Assembly: GCA_032718565.1 (NCBI GenBank)
Contig: JAVGVS010000829.1
Coordinates: 1-64,000 of the forward strand
Length of the DNA stretch: 64,000 bases
Direction: 5' to 3'
Source: Distichodus sexfasciatus
Lineage: Eukaryota; Chordata; Actinopteri; Characiformes; Distichodontidae
Shown here: piece by piece, positions 12,291 to 23,600 of the stretch
How positions within the stretch are numbered: position 1 is the first letter of the stretch
Layout of the letters: each line of letters opens with the position of its first letter
The notes under the pieces: model-generated
What the model was told of the DNA's origin: nothing
The model's input: only the letters and a program-made list of their open reading frames with translations
Database searches by the model: none
Made by a program: the position numbers and the translations under genes

Positions 12291-12699
12291 TCTCTCCCTC
12301 CCTGTGTGTGTGAGTGTGTGTCATATGGGAATTTCCATTACCGGGAGGTGATTATATCTCTCTCCCGCTGGAGTCATTACAGACCGGGTTAAACTCTTGG
12401 ACAGGCCACTCCACTGGCTTTCTCCCTCCTTCCCCCTGGACGATGTGGTGCCACAAAGCTTGATGGGGTTAATGTAGAATGGAGTCCGGTAGCATGAGTG
12501 TATAAGCTGCAATTTAATGCGTTGCGTAGAAAAGCAGATCATTTGCATATGTAATAACAGAAATCGGTGCGTTAACGGCAGACTGACTGACTGACTGGAA
12601 GCTACGGGGGCACTGAGAGAACTCGCGATGTGTTCGTGTGAGTCATTCAGACTGGCAAACGATGCGTTTTACTCACCAACTACTCAGTCACATTTACAC

Positions 12700-12913
12700 A
12701 GGAGAGAGAGAGAGATCTGGAGTAATACTCTCAACTCCTCTTTTGCTCCCATTTATCTTCTCTCCATTTCTCCACTCTCCCTTGCTCTCTAACACACACA
12801 CAGGGAAAGAAAGAGATGGAGAACTGAGGTTGTACTTTCAACCCCTTCTCTACCCCATTTCCCTTCTCTTCATTTCTCCACACTTCTCATTCTCCCTTGT
12901 TCTCTCTCTCTCG

Positions 12914-12948
<35 letters not shown>

Positions 12949-13076
12949 AGGTAGTGGTTCTCTCCACCCTTTCTCTCTACTACTCCTCTCCGAGACACAT
13001 GCACATACAGAGAGAGAGAGAGAGAGATACAGAGAGAGAGATACAGAGAGAGAGATACAGAGAGAGCGAGAGAGAG

Positions 13077-13112
<36 letters not shown>

Positions 13113-13167
13113 TCCGCATAGACTCTCAAGTATACACACTCTTTTCTAACCTGTCTGTGTGTGTGTG

Positions 13168-13201
<34 letters not shown>

Positions 13202-13263
13202 CAGAGGGAGAGAGAGAGAGAGAGAGAGAGATACAGAGAGAGCGAGAGAGATACAGAGAGAGA

Positions 13264-13315
<52 letters not shown>

Positions 13316-13484
13316 TAAGAGAGAGTCTGCATAGACTCACACTTTTCTAACCCAGCGTGTGTGGGGGAGAGGGAGAGAGGAGAGAGAGAGAGAGAGAGAG
13401 AGAAGGGGAGACACGAGGAAAAGAGACTCCGCATACTCTCCCAAATACACACACTCTTTTTAACCCGTGTGCATGTGTGTGTCG

Positions 13485-13512
<28 letters not shown>
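12700..13512. repeat. (GA)n/(CA)n compound microsatellite field
   Basis: Alternating (CT)n, (CA)n and very long (GA)n runs, with repeated strings GAGATACAGAGAGA and GTCTGCATAGACTC between runs. The frames here encode only Arg/Glu or Ser/Leu repeats and are not genes. Confidence 0.9.
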
Positions 13513-13516
<4 letters not shown>

Positions 13517-13608
13517 TCTCGTCGCAGGACTCCTCCGTTCGCCGTGATTCCCGTAGGCTCGCCGCTCAAGTCGCACTTAAAGCCTTGACTCAGCAGAGCG
13601 GCTCTCAG
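13513..13608 (+). other. Candidate non-coding first exon of ecel1 (speculative)
   Basis: After a long (GA)n run the sequence becomes unique and CpG-containing for about 100 bases and ends in CTCTCAG|GTGAGC, a near-consensus splice donor. No long reading frame is present. It sits about 6 kb upstream of the inferred acceptor at 19,780, so it could be an untranslated first exon with a promoter near or within the (GA)n tract. Only the donor match and the change of composition support this. Confidence 0.15.
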
Positions 13609-14739
13609 GTGAGCGATCTTACCGAGCGTTCCCGCTTCAGCCTCGCGTCTCACTCTCTCTTTTTCTCTCTCTATTTTCTCCCTCTTTCTTTCTCTCGTTC
13701 TCTCTCATTCAGATCGATGCCGACTCTCCGTGAGTATGTCTGTGTAGGTTCTCAGTCATCCTGGACGTGGTGATATTGAGAGCTTGAGTCGGAGGCAACT
13801 GGACTTCTCGTCCGAAAGGCTTCTTCAGTTGAATCTAAGAGTGTAATCAATTACATCTAAGAGTGTAAATCAGTATACATGTGTAGGATCTTAGTCGTCC
13901 AGGACAGAACTGATAAAGTCTGTGGGATGAGAGATGAGACGTCGGCACCAATTTTGGAACTATAAGTCCAGTTGGTTTCGGCTCAAGCTCCAAAGAGTCT
14001 CCGTTTGCTCGAGGTTGTTCTGGGCGAGCGTCTTGAGCGCGCCTTACGCTTCTGACAGAAAACGTTTCCCTTCGTGAGGTAAAGACTGTGGACGAGGTGT
14101 TAAAAGAGCGTTTTAAACCTAATTTTAGTTTTACATATCGAAATGTTAACGTACACATTCTGGACTCTAAAACTGAGAGTGAGAAATAAGTCTAAATTTG
14201 CCTGAAAACTAAAACATTTGGCGTAATTAGCACAAACCTCCTCAGCCTCAGTCAGTCAAAAACCAACTGAAATGAGCAAAAAACCCGAGACAGAAACACT
14301 GAAAAGTTTGCCTAAATAATTAAACACGTTTCGTCTTTGTAAAATACGGGATTTAACTTATCAACGTATTTTTATGACATTTTTGCAGTTTGTGAGGTGC
14401 ACGTGTGTGAGAGTGTGTGTGTGTTTGTTGGTTTAAAGTATATTTAAGAACCTGATTTTTTGTAAAAAATCTGTTTTTTTCCTGGCTTTTTGGGGACAAT
14501 TTTGTATGTGAATACAGACCTCACGAGAAACATCTTTTTATGGACATGTTTGAGGTGTGATGTGAAAAGCCAAAAAGGCTTTCATTTGCTATTTGTTAAA
14601 GTTACATTTAGGACAAGAATTTTGTGTTTTTTGTAGGTAGATATTGTGTGTTTTGAGGCAGATTTTCGTGGGTATTAGTGAGGACCCGGTTGTTGGTTTG
14701 GTGTTGGCGTGAGAAGCTGAAAAAATGATGTCAGATTTG

Positions 14740-15115
14740 CTTTTGTTCCTGAGGTTAAGGTTAGGGTTAAGATTAGGTCTAGCGGTAGTTTGTGGTGTGT
14801 ACTCATTATGGGGGTCAATATAAGGACCTCACAAAAACATCAAGACCAAGACTGTGTGTGTATGTGCGGACATGTTTTTAGGTATTTGTGAGATCCTTGT
14901 TGTTCCCTAAAAGATTGCCTGAGATTTGTCAGATTTTTCTGGCTTCTTTTCTGGAAAAGTTTCAAGTTTTTACGTGAGAAACTAAAATAGGTAAAATTAG
15001 TTTAAATTACTGAGGTTAGGGTTAACGTTAAGGTTAGGTGTAGCTGTAGTATTATTTACGTCTAGCCGTTATGAAAGGGGAAACACCTCACAAAGGTATT
15101 AAAACATGACTGAGG
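14740..15115 (+). repeat. Two copies of the TTAGGGTTA-core dispersed repeat
   Basis: GAGGTTAAGGTTAGGG...TAGCGGTAG...CATTATGGGGGTCAAT...CCTCACAAAAACAT occurs at 14,740-14,850 and again, diverged, at 15,000-15,115. It is a known type of fish interspersed repeat, not telomeric DNA. Confidence 0.65.
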
Positions 15116-16520
15116 ATGTGTGTGTGCATCTGAGTGTGTGTGTCGGTGTGTGTTTAAGTATGCTCTCTGCTAGTCCTGCTGTCATGTCTGGTAAATGGTC
15201 ATTCATCAGATGCTTAGCGATCTAATCCATTACCCTCCAGCTCTCTATACAACTTTACATCTTCTCCCTTAGAGCCCCTGTGTGTGTGTGTGTGTGTGAT
15301 GGTTTTACCTCCACAGTCACTTCCCCTCTTTTTTCTGCATGAATGTTCAGGAAAAAAGCTTCAATAAAAAGGAAAATGTTCATTCAACAGCATAAAAGTA
15401 GTTTTAGAGACGTGAGTGTGTGCGCCCACAGGTAAGAATATGACTGCAGAGGCATGTGTGTCTATGAGAGAGAGAAGGAGAGAGAGAGAGAGAGAAAGGA
15501 AAAGAGAAAAAGAAAAACAAAGTGATTGAGTGTAGAAGTCTGTGACCGAAAGACAGAAGTTGAGAGTAGTGGTTTTTAGTCAGAGTTTGCAACCAAGTGT
15601 GAATGTGTGTGTGTGTGTGTGTTTGAGAGCTGGAGAGAGAGAGAACGAGAGAGAGAGACAGTGATAAATGATGGAGTGAATAGAGAATGACATCTTCCAT
15701 GGAACACTCCCCTCCCTCACTTTCTGCTCCCCCTCTCTTATAAAGATCAGGTGTGTCTCTCTTTTTCATTTACTAAGATCTCGCTCTCTCTCTCCTTCTG
15801 TGTGTGTTTGTGTGTGTTTAGAGTGCCTCATCTGTTCAATCTTTCTCCACAGTAAGTCCTTTATGAAGAAAATGAGGGATGACATGCCAAATTAACTTAA
15901 AACACACACGCTGACACACACACACACTAACACACAATGAGACAATATTTCATTCAGTGCTTTCAATTGCTTTTCTGGCTGCTCACACACATGCACGCAC
16001 CTTTTATATCAACATAACTCCCTGTCCTTTTTCACATGCACACTCAGACACACGCATATCGTGAGTGATGTGTGTTAAAACTGCAGTGAAGGAAAGGCTG
16101 GTAAAGACATCAGAGCAGATTTTAGCCACCCCTGGAGCGGTTAAGGATCCATTTTCACAAATGGTCTTGAAGCCACACACACACACACATACACCCATGA
16201 GCACACATGAACACACACACACAGCTGGTTCTGGTTTTTTTGGGTTTAAGGTTTTGTATTTAGTCTGCAGTCTGCCCAGTTTGACTTGGCAGGATAGAAC
16301 ACACATCAATGACTGATGTAGTGTGTGAAGAAATTCCGCTGTGTGTGTATGTATTTGTGTGTGTTTGTGGCTTCAAGACAATTTATGAAAATGGAAAAAG
16401 GTCCAGAATGCAGGTCTGCGACTGCAGAGGAGGTAAACTTTAGTAAGTAGACAGATATGAGAGATATGAGAGATGGATAAGTAGAAACAGTGTGTGGTTC
16501 CCAATATGGCAATTTTGACC

Positions 16521-16738
16521 TGATTTGTCATTGTGAACACAGCGCAGCACGCAGTGCATGTGACCTCTGCATTTGACCCATCCATGAAGGAGCAGTGGGC
16601 AGCTGATATGGGCAGCCCCTGGGGATCAGTGCTTGGGGACGGTACCTTGCTCATGAGTACCTCAGTGGTACCTTTACCTGTCCTGCTGTCCTGTCAAACT
16701 GGCAACCATCCGATTATGGGGCAAACTCCCTAACTCCC
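16521..16738 (-). mobile_element. tRNA-derived SINE, reverse copy
   Basis: Reverse complement of the SINE at 35,114: TTTGTCATTGTGAACACAGC, TTTGACCCATCCATGAAGG, GGTACCTTGCTCATGAGTAC. Confidence 0.9.
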
Positions 16739-17485
16739 ACAAACAAGGTGGGGACCTGTGTCATTATGGGGACGTAAAATCCAGCTCCCACAAGATTAAT
16801 CCCTGCAACATGTCTGTTTCTTCAAGCTTAATCTTTCCTTTTAAAATCAAAAAATTCCCCATCATGCTCATATCCTTAAAAGTGTGTGTGTGTGTGTGTG
16901 TACCCCAAAATGGGGACCTGATTGCACAACAATAAAGTGGGGATGTGTGTCATAATGGGGACATAAAACCCCAAATTTTTATTTAAGCTGATCTTCTCCC
17001 TTTAAAATCTCAGTCTCCATAATGGTCATATTCTTTAAAAAGTGTGTGTGTGTATGTGTGTGTGTGTATGTTTTGGCCCCGCCCACTGTTCTCTCTCTCT
17101 CTGATTGCCCACCTCTTATCAGCATCCGTTAGGACTGTATAATCTTAATCTGCTTTATGTGAGTATAGATTTATGTCATCATTTATTTATTAACCTTTAC
17201 AGATGTGTTTGTGTTTTTATTTATTGCACTGATTTATGAGCACAGATCCAGTGTTATCATATTATGGAATATTTCTCTTAACATGTTTATTAAAGATATT
17301 AGAACCGATCAAATAACAACCATATTTGGATGGAGTCTCTCTCTCTCTCTCTCTCTCTCTAATTCTTTTCATGACAGAACGAGAAATAGCTTACATTTCC
17401 ATCTCTAACTCTCTCTCTTTTGTTCCCTCTTTCCTACCCTCCTCCATCAAGTATATTAAATAGTATTAAAGGTTTTACGAGAGGT

Positions 17486-17517
<32 letters not shown>

Positions 17518-17877
17518 ACTCTCTCTCCCCTCAGTCAATTTCGATGGTGTCTTTTACAACAGACATTTCACTACAACATACAGCAAAATGCACTGTTATT
17601 CATTCCTAAGACCATGCAATTTTAAATAGATTTGACCAAACAGAATAAATAAGAAATCGATAAATCTATAAAATCTTAATCTATAGAAAATATAGACTCC
17701 AAGATCTGCATCCAGATAAGTGGATGAAAATGAATGAATGAATGAATGAATGAATGAATGAATGAAGATTGTAGTTGTAGTTTTTCTCAACTTGGCTGTG
17801 GCCGCAATATTAATTAATAGATCACAAAATTAAAATTCCTCGTTTTCATTTTAGTTTAGTTACTTCTAGTTTAGACT

Positions 17878-18010
17878 TTAGGGTGGTGCGGTGGTTAGTG
17901 GTATCGCCTCGCAGCGAGAAGGTCCTGGGTTGGAGCCCTGGGTCGGCCGTGGGGTCTTTCTGTGTGGAGTTTGTGAGGTGTTTGTGTGGGTTTCTTCCGG
18001 GTGATGCAGA
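17878..18010 (+). mobile_element. Dispersed fish repeat (family B), head fragment
   Basis: GGTGGTTAGTGGTATCGCCT, CGCAGCGAGAAGGTCCTGGG and TTTCTGTGTGGAGTTTGTG. Truncated after TTCTTCCGGGTG. Confidence 0.8.
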
Positions 18011-18174
18011 TCTTATGCACATTTAGTGCAGTAAGACATTCCAGGATTTTAATTATAGTCTTTGCTCCACTTGACTGCTGTTGCAATCTTTGTACATGTT
18101 ATTGAATACCTCGAGTAACTAAAATAGCTCATTTTCTATCTGTAGTTTAGACATTATAGTTTATTTTTATGTGC

Positions 18175-18280
18175 CTTCTCTGTACTCTGTAGAAACGGGA
18201 GAAACATCTCATCTCTCTGTGTACTGGTATACAACCGAGATAAAAAATAAAATACTAAAATAAAGTTGACTTTGACGTGA
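18175..18280 (+). mobile_element. LINE/SINE 3' tail (AAAGTTGACTTTGAC type)
   Basis: CTGTAGAAACGGG...CATCTCTCTGTGTAC...ATAAAGTTGACTTTGAC, also present at 59,345-59,450 (+) and 41,573-41,672 (-). Confidence 0.6.
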
Positions 18281-18639
18281 ATATGTACAGTAAAGTGCAG
18301 CGTGACATTTTTGATGCGTAAAGGACATAAAAGCACACAGGTCATAAACAGCAGGGGGTTTTCATGCATTTAAAGTGTGAATAAGCATGTGAGTGCGTCT
18401 AACAGCAGATTCAGGCTTGAGGTTATTAATGAAAGTAATGTTCGCTCCATCATTGCTTAACAGATGTGTTTAAATGAAAGTGTATTATTATAGGTGTGGC
18501 AACTGAGCCTTAATTTTTTCTTCTGATTCAAAAAATCAAGAAATCAATATGTCAGTAAATAATAAATAGTGTGTTTTCAGCTAAAATAACCACATACAGG
18601 CAAGTTTTGTTCCATATAGACATATATAAACTATCAGTA

Positions 18640-18852
18640 GAGCTGGCTAGGGACAGAAGTTGGTCTTGTGATCGGAAGGTCGCCGGTTCAACCATTAAAG
18701 GTACCACTGAGGTGATCATTAGCAAGGTACCGTCCCCAAGCACTGCTCTGCGGGTGCTGCCAAAAAGCTGTTCCTTCACAGATGGGTCAAATGCAGAGGC
18801 CACATTTGCTTGTGGTGCGCTGTGTGCTGTGCTGTGTTCACAACGACAAAGT
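18640..18852 (+). mobile_element. tRNA-derived SINE copy
   Basis: TTGTGATCGGAAGGTCGCCG, AAAGGTACCACTGAGG, CTTCACAGATGGGTCAAATG and the end TGTGTTCACAACGACAAA. Confidence 0.9.
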
Positions 18853-18868
18853 CTATATTGATGAACAT

Positions 18869-19074
18869 AGGGCCTGTTTACACGCATGTGGATATTTTTA
18901 TAAACGCAGATTTTTTAAATACGTATAAATGTATAAAAAATATGCGTATATAAAAACAGCTGCATATGTGCTAACAGGGCTTTTTTAAACCGAATGTCCT
19001 GTAAACGCAATTAAATAAATAAATGTATAAACAATATGCGCTTATAAAAATATCCGCATACGTGTAAACAGGCC
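18869..19074. mobile_element. 206-bp palindromic MITE
   Basis: It begins GGGCCTGTTTACACG and ends CGTGTAAACAGGCCC, with further inverted matches (GGATATTTTTATAA / TTATAAAAATATCC). The interior is AT-rich with no ORF. The superfamily is not assigned, because no clear target-site duplication is visible. Confidence 0.85.
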
Positions 19075-19780
19075 CATGGATAGTCATCATAATATAGAGT
19101 TTCACGTTCTGGTCTAACTCTGACTCGTTCAGCTCAGCGGTTACACTTTTTAAGGTCATTTCCTAATGCAGAATAAGCGTTTTACAGGGACTGGCCACTG
19201 GCTGTCTTCTCTCTTCCCTCGCTCTCCCTCTGTGTGACTCAGAAAGACAGTGTTGGTTTTGCTGGAAGCACCTAAGCATAAGTTTACTCTTTCTTTCGAA
19301 TGCTTTCTTCTTCGTTTTTGCCGTTATCCATTCTCTTTTCTTTTTGTTCCTCTTCACTCACTATTTGCTGCCAGCCTCCTCCTCTTTCTCTAACTTCCCA
19401 CTTCCAATTTTCTCTTTCCTCACTTTTAGACTCTCTCTTTTCATAACTCCTGCATTCTAACTCCGACTCTCTTCCTCTCTCTTTCCCTTCCTCTGATCGA
19501 TTGGCTCGTTGCCGCAGTTTCAGGCGTCTCTGACGGACGAGTGTCAGAGATCAATCCAAACAACTTTAGGAAGGAGCGATATAGAACTAAAATAAAGCGA
19601 ACAGAAAAACCAAAGGAAGAAAAGAAAAAGTGGGCTTGTCATGAAAGAGATCCGGTTTGTCATCCTGCGGCATTTTAATCTGGCTTTTGCTCTTCTATCA
19701 TCCTCCCATCTCACTCTCTCTCTACTTTCACACACACATAAACACTAAAGCTGTCTCCCTCTGTCTCCACTTCCACACAG

Positions 19781-19974
19781 GATTGAAAGACGGCCAGAGG
19801 GAAAGACCCGGAACGTTCTGGAAACAAACAAACAAAAAAAACGGAACGTAGAAAGCCCCCCTCTCATCCTACCCACTTTATTCGTCCCAAGTTCATTCGG
19901 GGTCATGATCTTAGGGTAAAACCCGACGCTGCGTTCCGTCTCTCGACCCGACGTGTCGAACGCCAGGTGCCGCC
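19781..19974 (+). other. ecel1: Probable 5' UTR part of the first coding exon of ecel1
   Basis: A strong acceptor-like run of pyrimidines ends in ccacacag at 19,780, followed by unspliced-looking sequence leading into the ATG at 19,975. Mammalian ECEL1 has a non-coding first exon and its ATG in exon 2, which fits this arrangement. A four-codon upstream ORF (ATG at 19,905, stop at 19,917-19,919) lies in this leader. The splice acceptor is inferred, not proven. Confidence 0.4.
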
Positions 19975-20649
19975 ATGTTCCACACTTTCCCCAACAAATC
20001 CAAGCCGCAGTCGCCCGTGTCTGTGGAGAAGACGTACTCGCTGACCGCCCACTACGACGACTTCCAGGAGGTGAAATACGGCAGTCGCTATGGCAGCGGC
20101 ACGCTTAGCAACGGCATGAGCCTCCACCTGGGCGGATCCCTGGACCGGGGTGGGAGCGGGCACGGGCGCGGCCGTTCGGGGCGGGACAAGAGTGGGTTTG
20201 GGATCGGGGGCACGACGAGTGGTGGTGGCGGCGGCGGCGGCAGCGGCGGGAGCGGGTCAACGACGGCCGCCAGGTGGAGTCGGAGGGAGATCTGCCTGCT
20301 GTCAGCGCTGGTTTTTGCGGCGGGCGTCTGTGTGATCCTGGGCTGCATGCTGGCGCTGAAGTTCCTGTCTCTGGAGGCGCAGGACGCGCAGTGCCGGCAG
20401 GAGTGCGGCGCTCGGAGGATGCTGCTGCGTGCCGCCCGCTTTGTGCAGGGCAACGTGGACCCTAGCGTGAGGCCGTGTCAGGACTTCTACAGCTTCGCCT
20501 GCGGCGGCTGGTTGCGGCGTCACAGCATCCCCGAGGACAAGCTGAGCTACGGCATCATCACCGCCATCGGAGAGCAGAACCAGGAAAAGCTGCAGCGCCT
20601 CCTCGAGGAGCCGGTCAGGAGGACGGGGGCCGAGAGTGCCGAGAGGAAG
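19975..20649 (+). CDS. ecel1: ecel1 coding exon 1: cytoplasmic tail, membrane anchor, start of ectodomain
   Basis: The exon encodes 225 residues and ends in phase 0 at GAGAGGAAG|GTACAC. Residues 21-35 (YSLTAHYDDFQEVKY) match the conserved ECEL1 tail. Residues 55-96 form a Gly/Ser/Arg-rich linker with seven consecutive glycines. Residues about 106-130 are the hydrophobic signal anchor. Cysteines at about 140, 144 and 168 and the motif CQDFYSFACGGWL begin the M13 N-terminal domain. The first 20 residues (MFHTFPNKSK...) extend beyond the short mammalian N-terminus. The exon is GC- and CpG-rich, unlike its surroundings. Confidence 0.95.
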
Positions 20650-23600
20650 GTACACACCTTTAACTTCTACATGTTGGCGGGCTAAAATTGTGTCATGCAA
20701 TGTTGTTTGGCTTTGTAAAAATGCACAGACAACAAGAGATAAGACATTTATACATGAACGCTAATAGGTTAGTGTTTTAGTTTTGAGAAGTTGTCCGGCA
20801 TTACCAATCAAAACATCTCCCTCTCCAGGTAAAGGAGTTCTATCGTTCCTGCGTGAACATCCAGGAGATTGACCGGCTCGGAGCTGAGCCCATGATGGAA
20901 GTGATAGAGAGCTGCGGTGGGTGGGACTTGGCCCTAGCTCCACACGGAGGGGCAGGATGGGAGAGCAGCTCCGCCCCCGTGAGGCTGGACTTTGACGAAA
21001 TGCTGTACAGGACCCAGGGTGTCTACAGCACAGCCGTGTTCTTCTCCCTCACCGTCAACGTAGACGACAAAAACTCCTCCCGCAACGCCATACGGGTGAG
21101 TGTATGTTTTTGAGAGAAGGTATCATGTGTCTGCGCTGAGCACGCCCGTATGGTCCGATTTTGAATCCACACACTTTCTTGGGCCGCTTCACCTCCTAAA
21201 GTTTTCGTGCTCGAAACTTTGTTCCAACTCTGAAACGCATGGTCTGTTGCGGTGTTGGGTGGATGTAAAACCATCTTCTGATATGTGCACTCGTTCGTGA
21301 GTTCTGTCCATTTTTACGTCTGTTTTTTCCTCATAGACTAACATGGAGCTCAGATTTCATCACTTTACTACGCGGTCACTGTTTTTCACAAAGTCACAAA
21401 ATTTTACGTGATTCGAGGGCCCATGGGCCTCTTCGCATATCTGTTGCCATCATGACCCGCACTCATCTTTTTCATCCTTTTTTCCCATCGTTTATTTTTC
21501 CCCATAGGAACCCATCTGTTTTCTCCCATTACATACTTGGGCTTTGAGACTGGAAAGCTTTTCTACACCTGTTTTCACCAGACAGTCAACACGGTTCTAA
21601 TGCCATCTCAGTTTACCTCACTGAACACACGTCTCAATCTGCGGAACCCGCACTTGTCTTTTTCTTGCTTTTATCACCCCTCGTTCTTTCCCCCTTCACT
21701 TCAATCCATCTTAATCAAAGTCGGATAGTTTTTACGTCAGAGCTACAAGGCGCGAGCACTGGTGTTTTCTTGTGAAAATGCGTCTCTAGTTTAAGATTTG
21801 TTCTCAGGTAGGAAAATGATCAACTGCTGAGGAAGACTCTTATGCAAATTTTATTGCATGCATCTTCTTCTTCTTCTTCTGCTTCTTCTTCTTCTTCCTC
21901 TTTTGGCTTTTCCCTTCAGGGGTCACCACAGCGAATCATCTGTCTCCATTTAGTCCTATCCTCTGCGTCCTCTACCCTCACACCAACTAACTTCATGTCC
22001 TCTTTCACCGCATCCATAAATCTCCTTTTAGGTCTTCCTCTCAGCCTCCTGCCTGGTGGCTCCAACCTCAGCATCCTTCTACCTATGTACTCATTGTCTC
22101 TCCTCTGGACGTGTCCAAACCGTCTCAGTCTGGCCTCTCTGACTTTATCTCCAAAACATCTAACATGAGCTGTCCCTCTGATGAACTCATTCCTGATCCT
22201 ATCCATCCTCGTCACTCCCAAAGAGAACCTCAACATCTTGAGCTCTGTAACCTCCAGTTCTGCCTCCTGTCTTTTCCTCATTTATTGCATGCATGTTTGT
22301 GCTAAACATTAGCTTGGTTTGTCTTCAGTTTTACAGTATAATATTATACATAACATTTCTTAAGTGCAAACACAAGAAAAAACATCACACTTCCACTTTT
22401 GCACGCACACATTCAGTCGCCAACTCCATTAGTTGAAGCTTTGTCAATGACACTTTGCTCCAAACTATTTTTGCAGGGTATTTTAGGATATTGTGCAATA
22501 TAATTGCAATATAACATATATACAGCATATACAGTACTGTGCAAAAGTTTTGGGCAGGTGTGAAAAAATGCTGTAAACAAAGAAACCCCAGTCTGCTTTG
22601 AAATCTTTGTCTGGGAGAGACCTTGCTGATGCAGGAGAACTACCTTGTGTCTTGTTGCTGAGCTCAATCTTGCCATGTCTTCCACAACCTCACCTTGGTA
22701 GCAGAGTTTGGCTGTTCCTCACCCAGTTTTAAGCCTCCCACACAGCTGTTTCTGTTTCAGTTAATGACTGTGTTTCAGCCTACGTGTGACATTGATGATC
22801 ATTAGCACCTGTTTGGTATAATTGGTTGATCATACACCTGACGATAATCCTACAAAATCCCTGACTTTGTGCAAGTGTACCTATAAGAATTGATGCTGGT
22901 TTGAAGGCAAAAGGTAGTGACACCAAATATTGATTTGATTTAGATTTTTCTTTTGTTCGCTCACTTTGCATTTTGTAAATTGATAAAAATAAACAATCAT
23001 TATTTATATTTCTGAAAGCATTCTTTGTTTACAGCATTTTTTACACCTGCCTAAAACTTTTGCACAGTACTGTAAATATATATAATCACAGCTTTGCACT
23101 CAACTCAACATGCCTTTTTCAGCATCCTTTGATGTGTGTGTGTGTGTGTTTGTTTCAGATTGATCAAGAGGGTTTGACATTACCAGAGAGAACTCTCTAC
23201 CTTGGCCAAGATGAAGACAGTGTGAAGGTACAGTGCCTAAAGTGTTGTGTGTGTTTGTGTGTGTCTTGTGTTTGTTTTAAAAGAGTGTTACTCTGGCCAA
23301 TATGGACTGGATCCTCACTTGGGGTGAGAATTGATAAGACTTTATTAAAATAAATCCTATTATCAATCCATCCCATTGTCAATTTTGCCTATCAGTCCAA
23401 TTCCTTATCAATTCTCTTATCGATTCTTGAGTAGTTTTATGAGTGCGAAAAAGTAGTTCTACACAGTCTTCCGCACCAAAAGCAACCATTTTATTTCCCC
23501 CAGAATGATGTCTGCACAAGACTGTGAACATCAACACGTTCACATTCATATTCAGAGTTGTTATTATGCAGAGACATTCTATGGTTTAGTTTATGGTTTA

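Larger units (their letters stand above)
13609..19780. other. Gene-free DNA upstream of ecel1 (first intron if the 5' exon call is right)
   Basis: Holds dispersed repeats with a degenerate TTAGGGTTA core (14,740-14,870; 15,000-15,115), SINE copies, (CT)n at 17,338-17,361 and 17,486-17,512, repeat family B at 17,878, a LINE-type 3' tail at 18,180 and a palindromic MITE at 18,869. No supported coding region. Confidence 0.55.
21096..23158 (+). other. ecel1 intron 2
   Basis: Contains a non-LTR retrotransposon remnant (minus strand) and a Tc1-type internally deleted element, both listed separately. 21,100-21,850 is otherwise unique. Confidence 0.7.

Noticed and set aside
12638..13653. Several long Arg/Glu and Ser/Leu frames on both strands
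   Set aside because: They translate (GA)n, (CT)n and (CA)n microsatellites.
14740..14780. TTAGGGTTA strings suggesting telomeric sequence
   Set aside because: The motif occurs once or twice within a dispersed repeat that recurs elsewhere; there is no (TTAGGG)n array.
20088..20453. Minus-strand 121-codon and other alternative frames across exon 1 of ecel1
   Set aside because: They are antisense/out-of-frame shadows of a GC-rich conserved coding exon.
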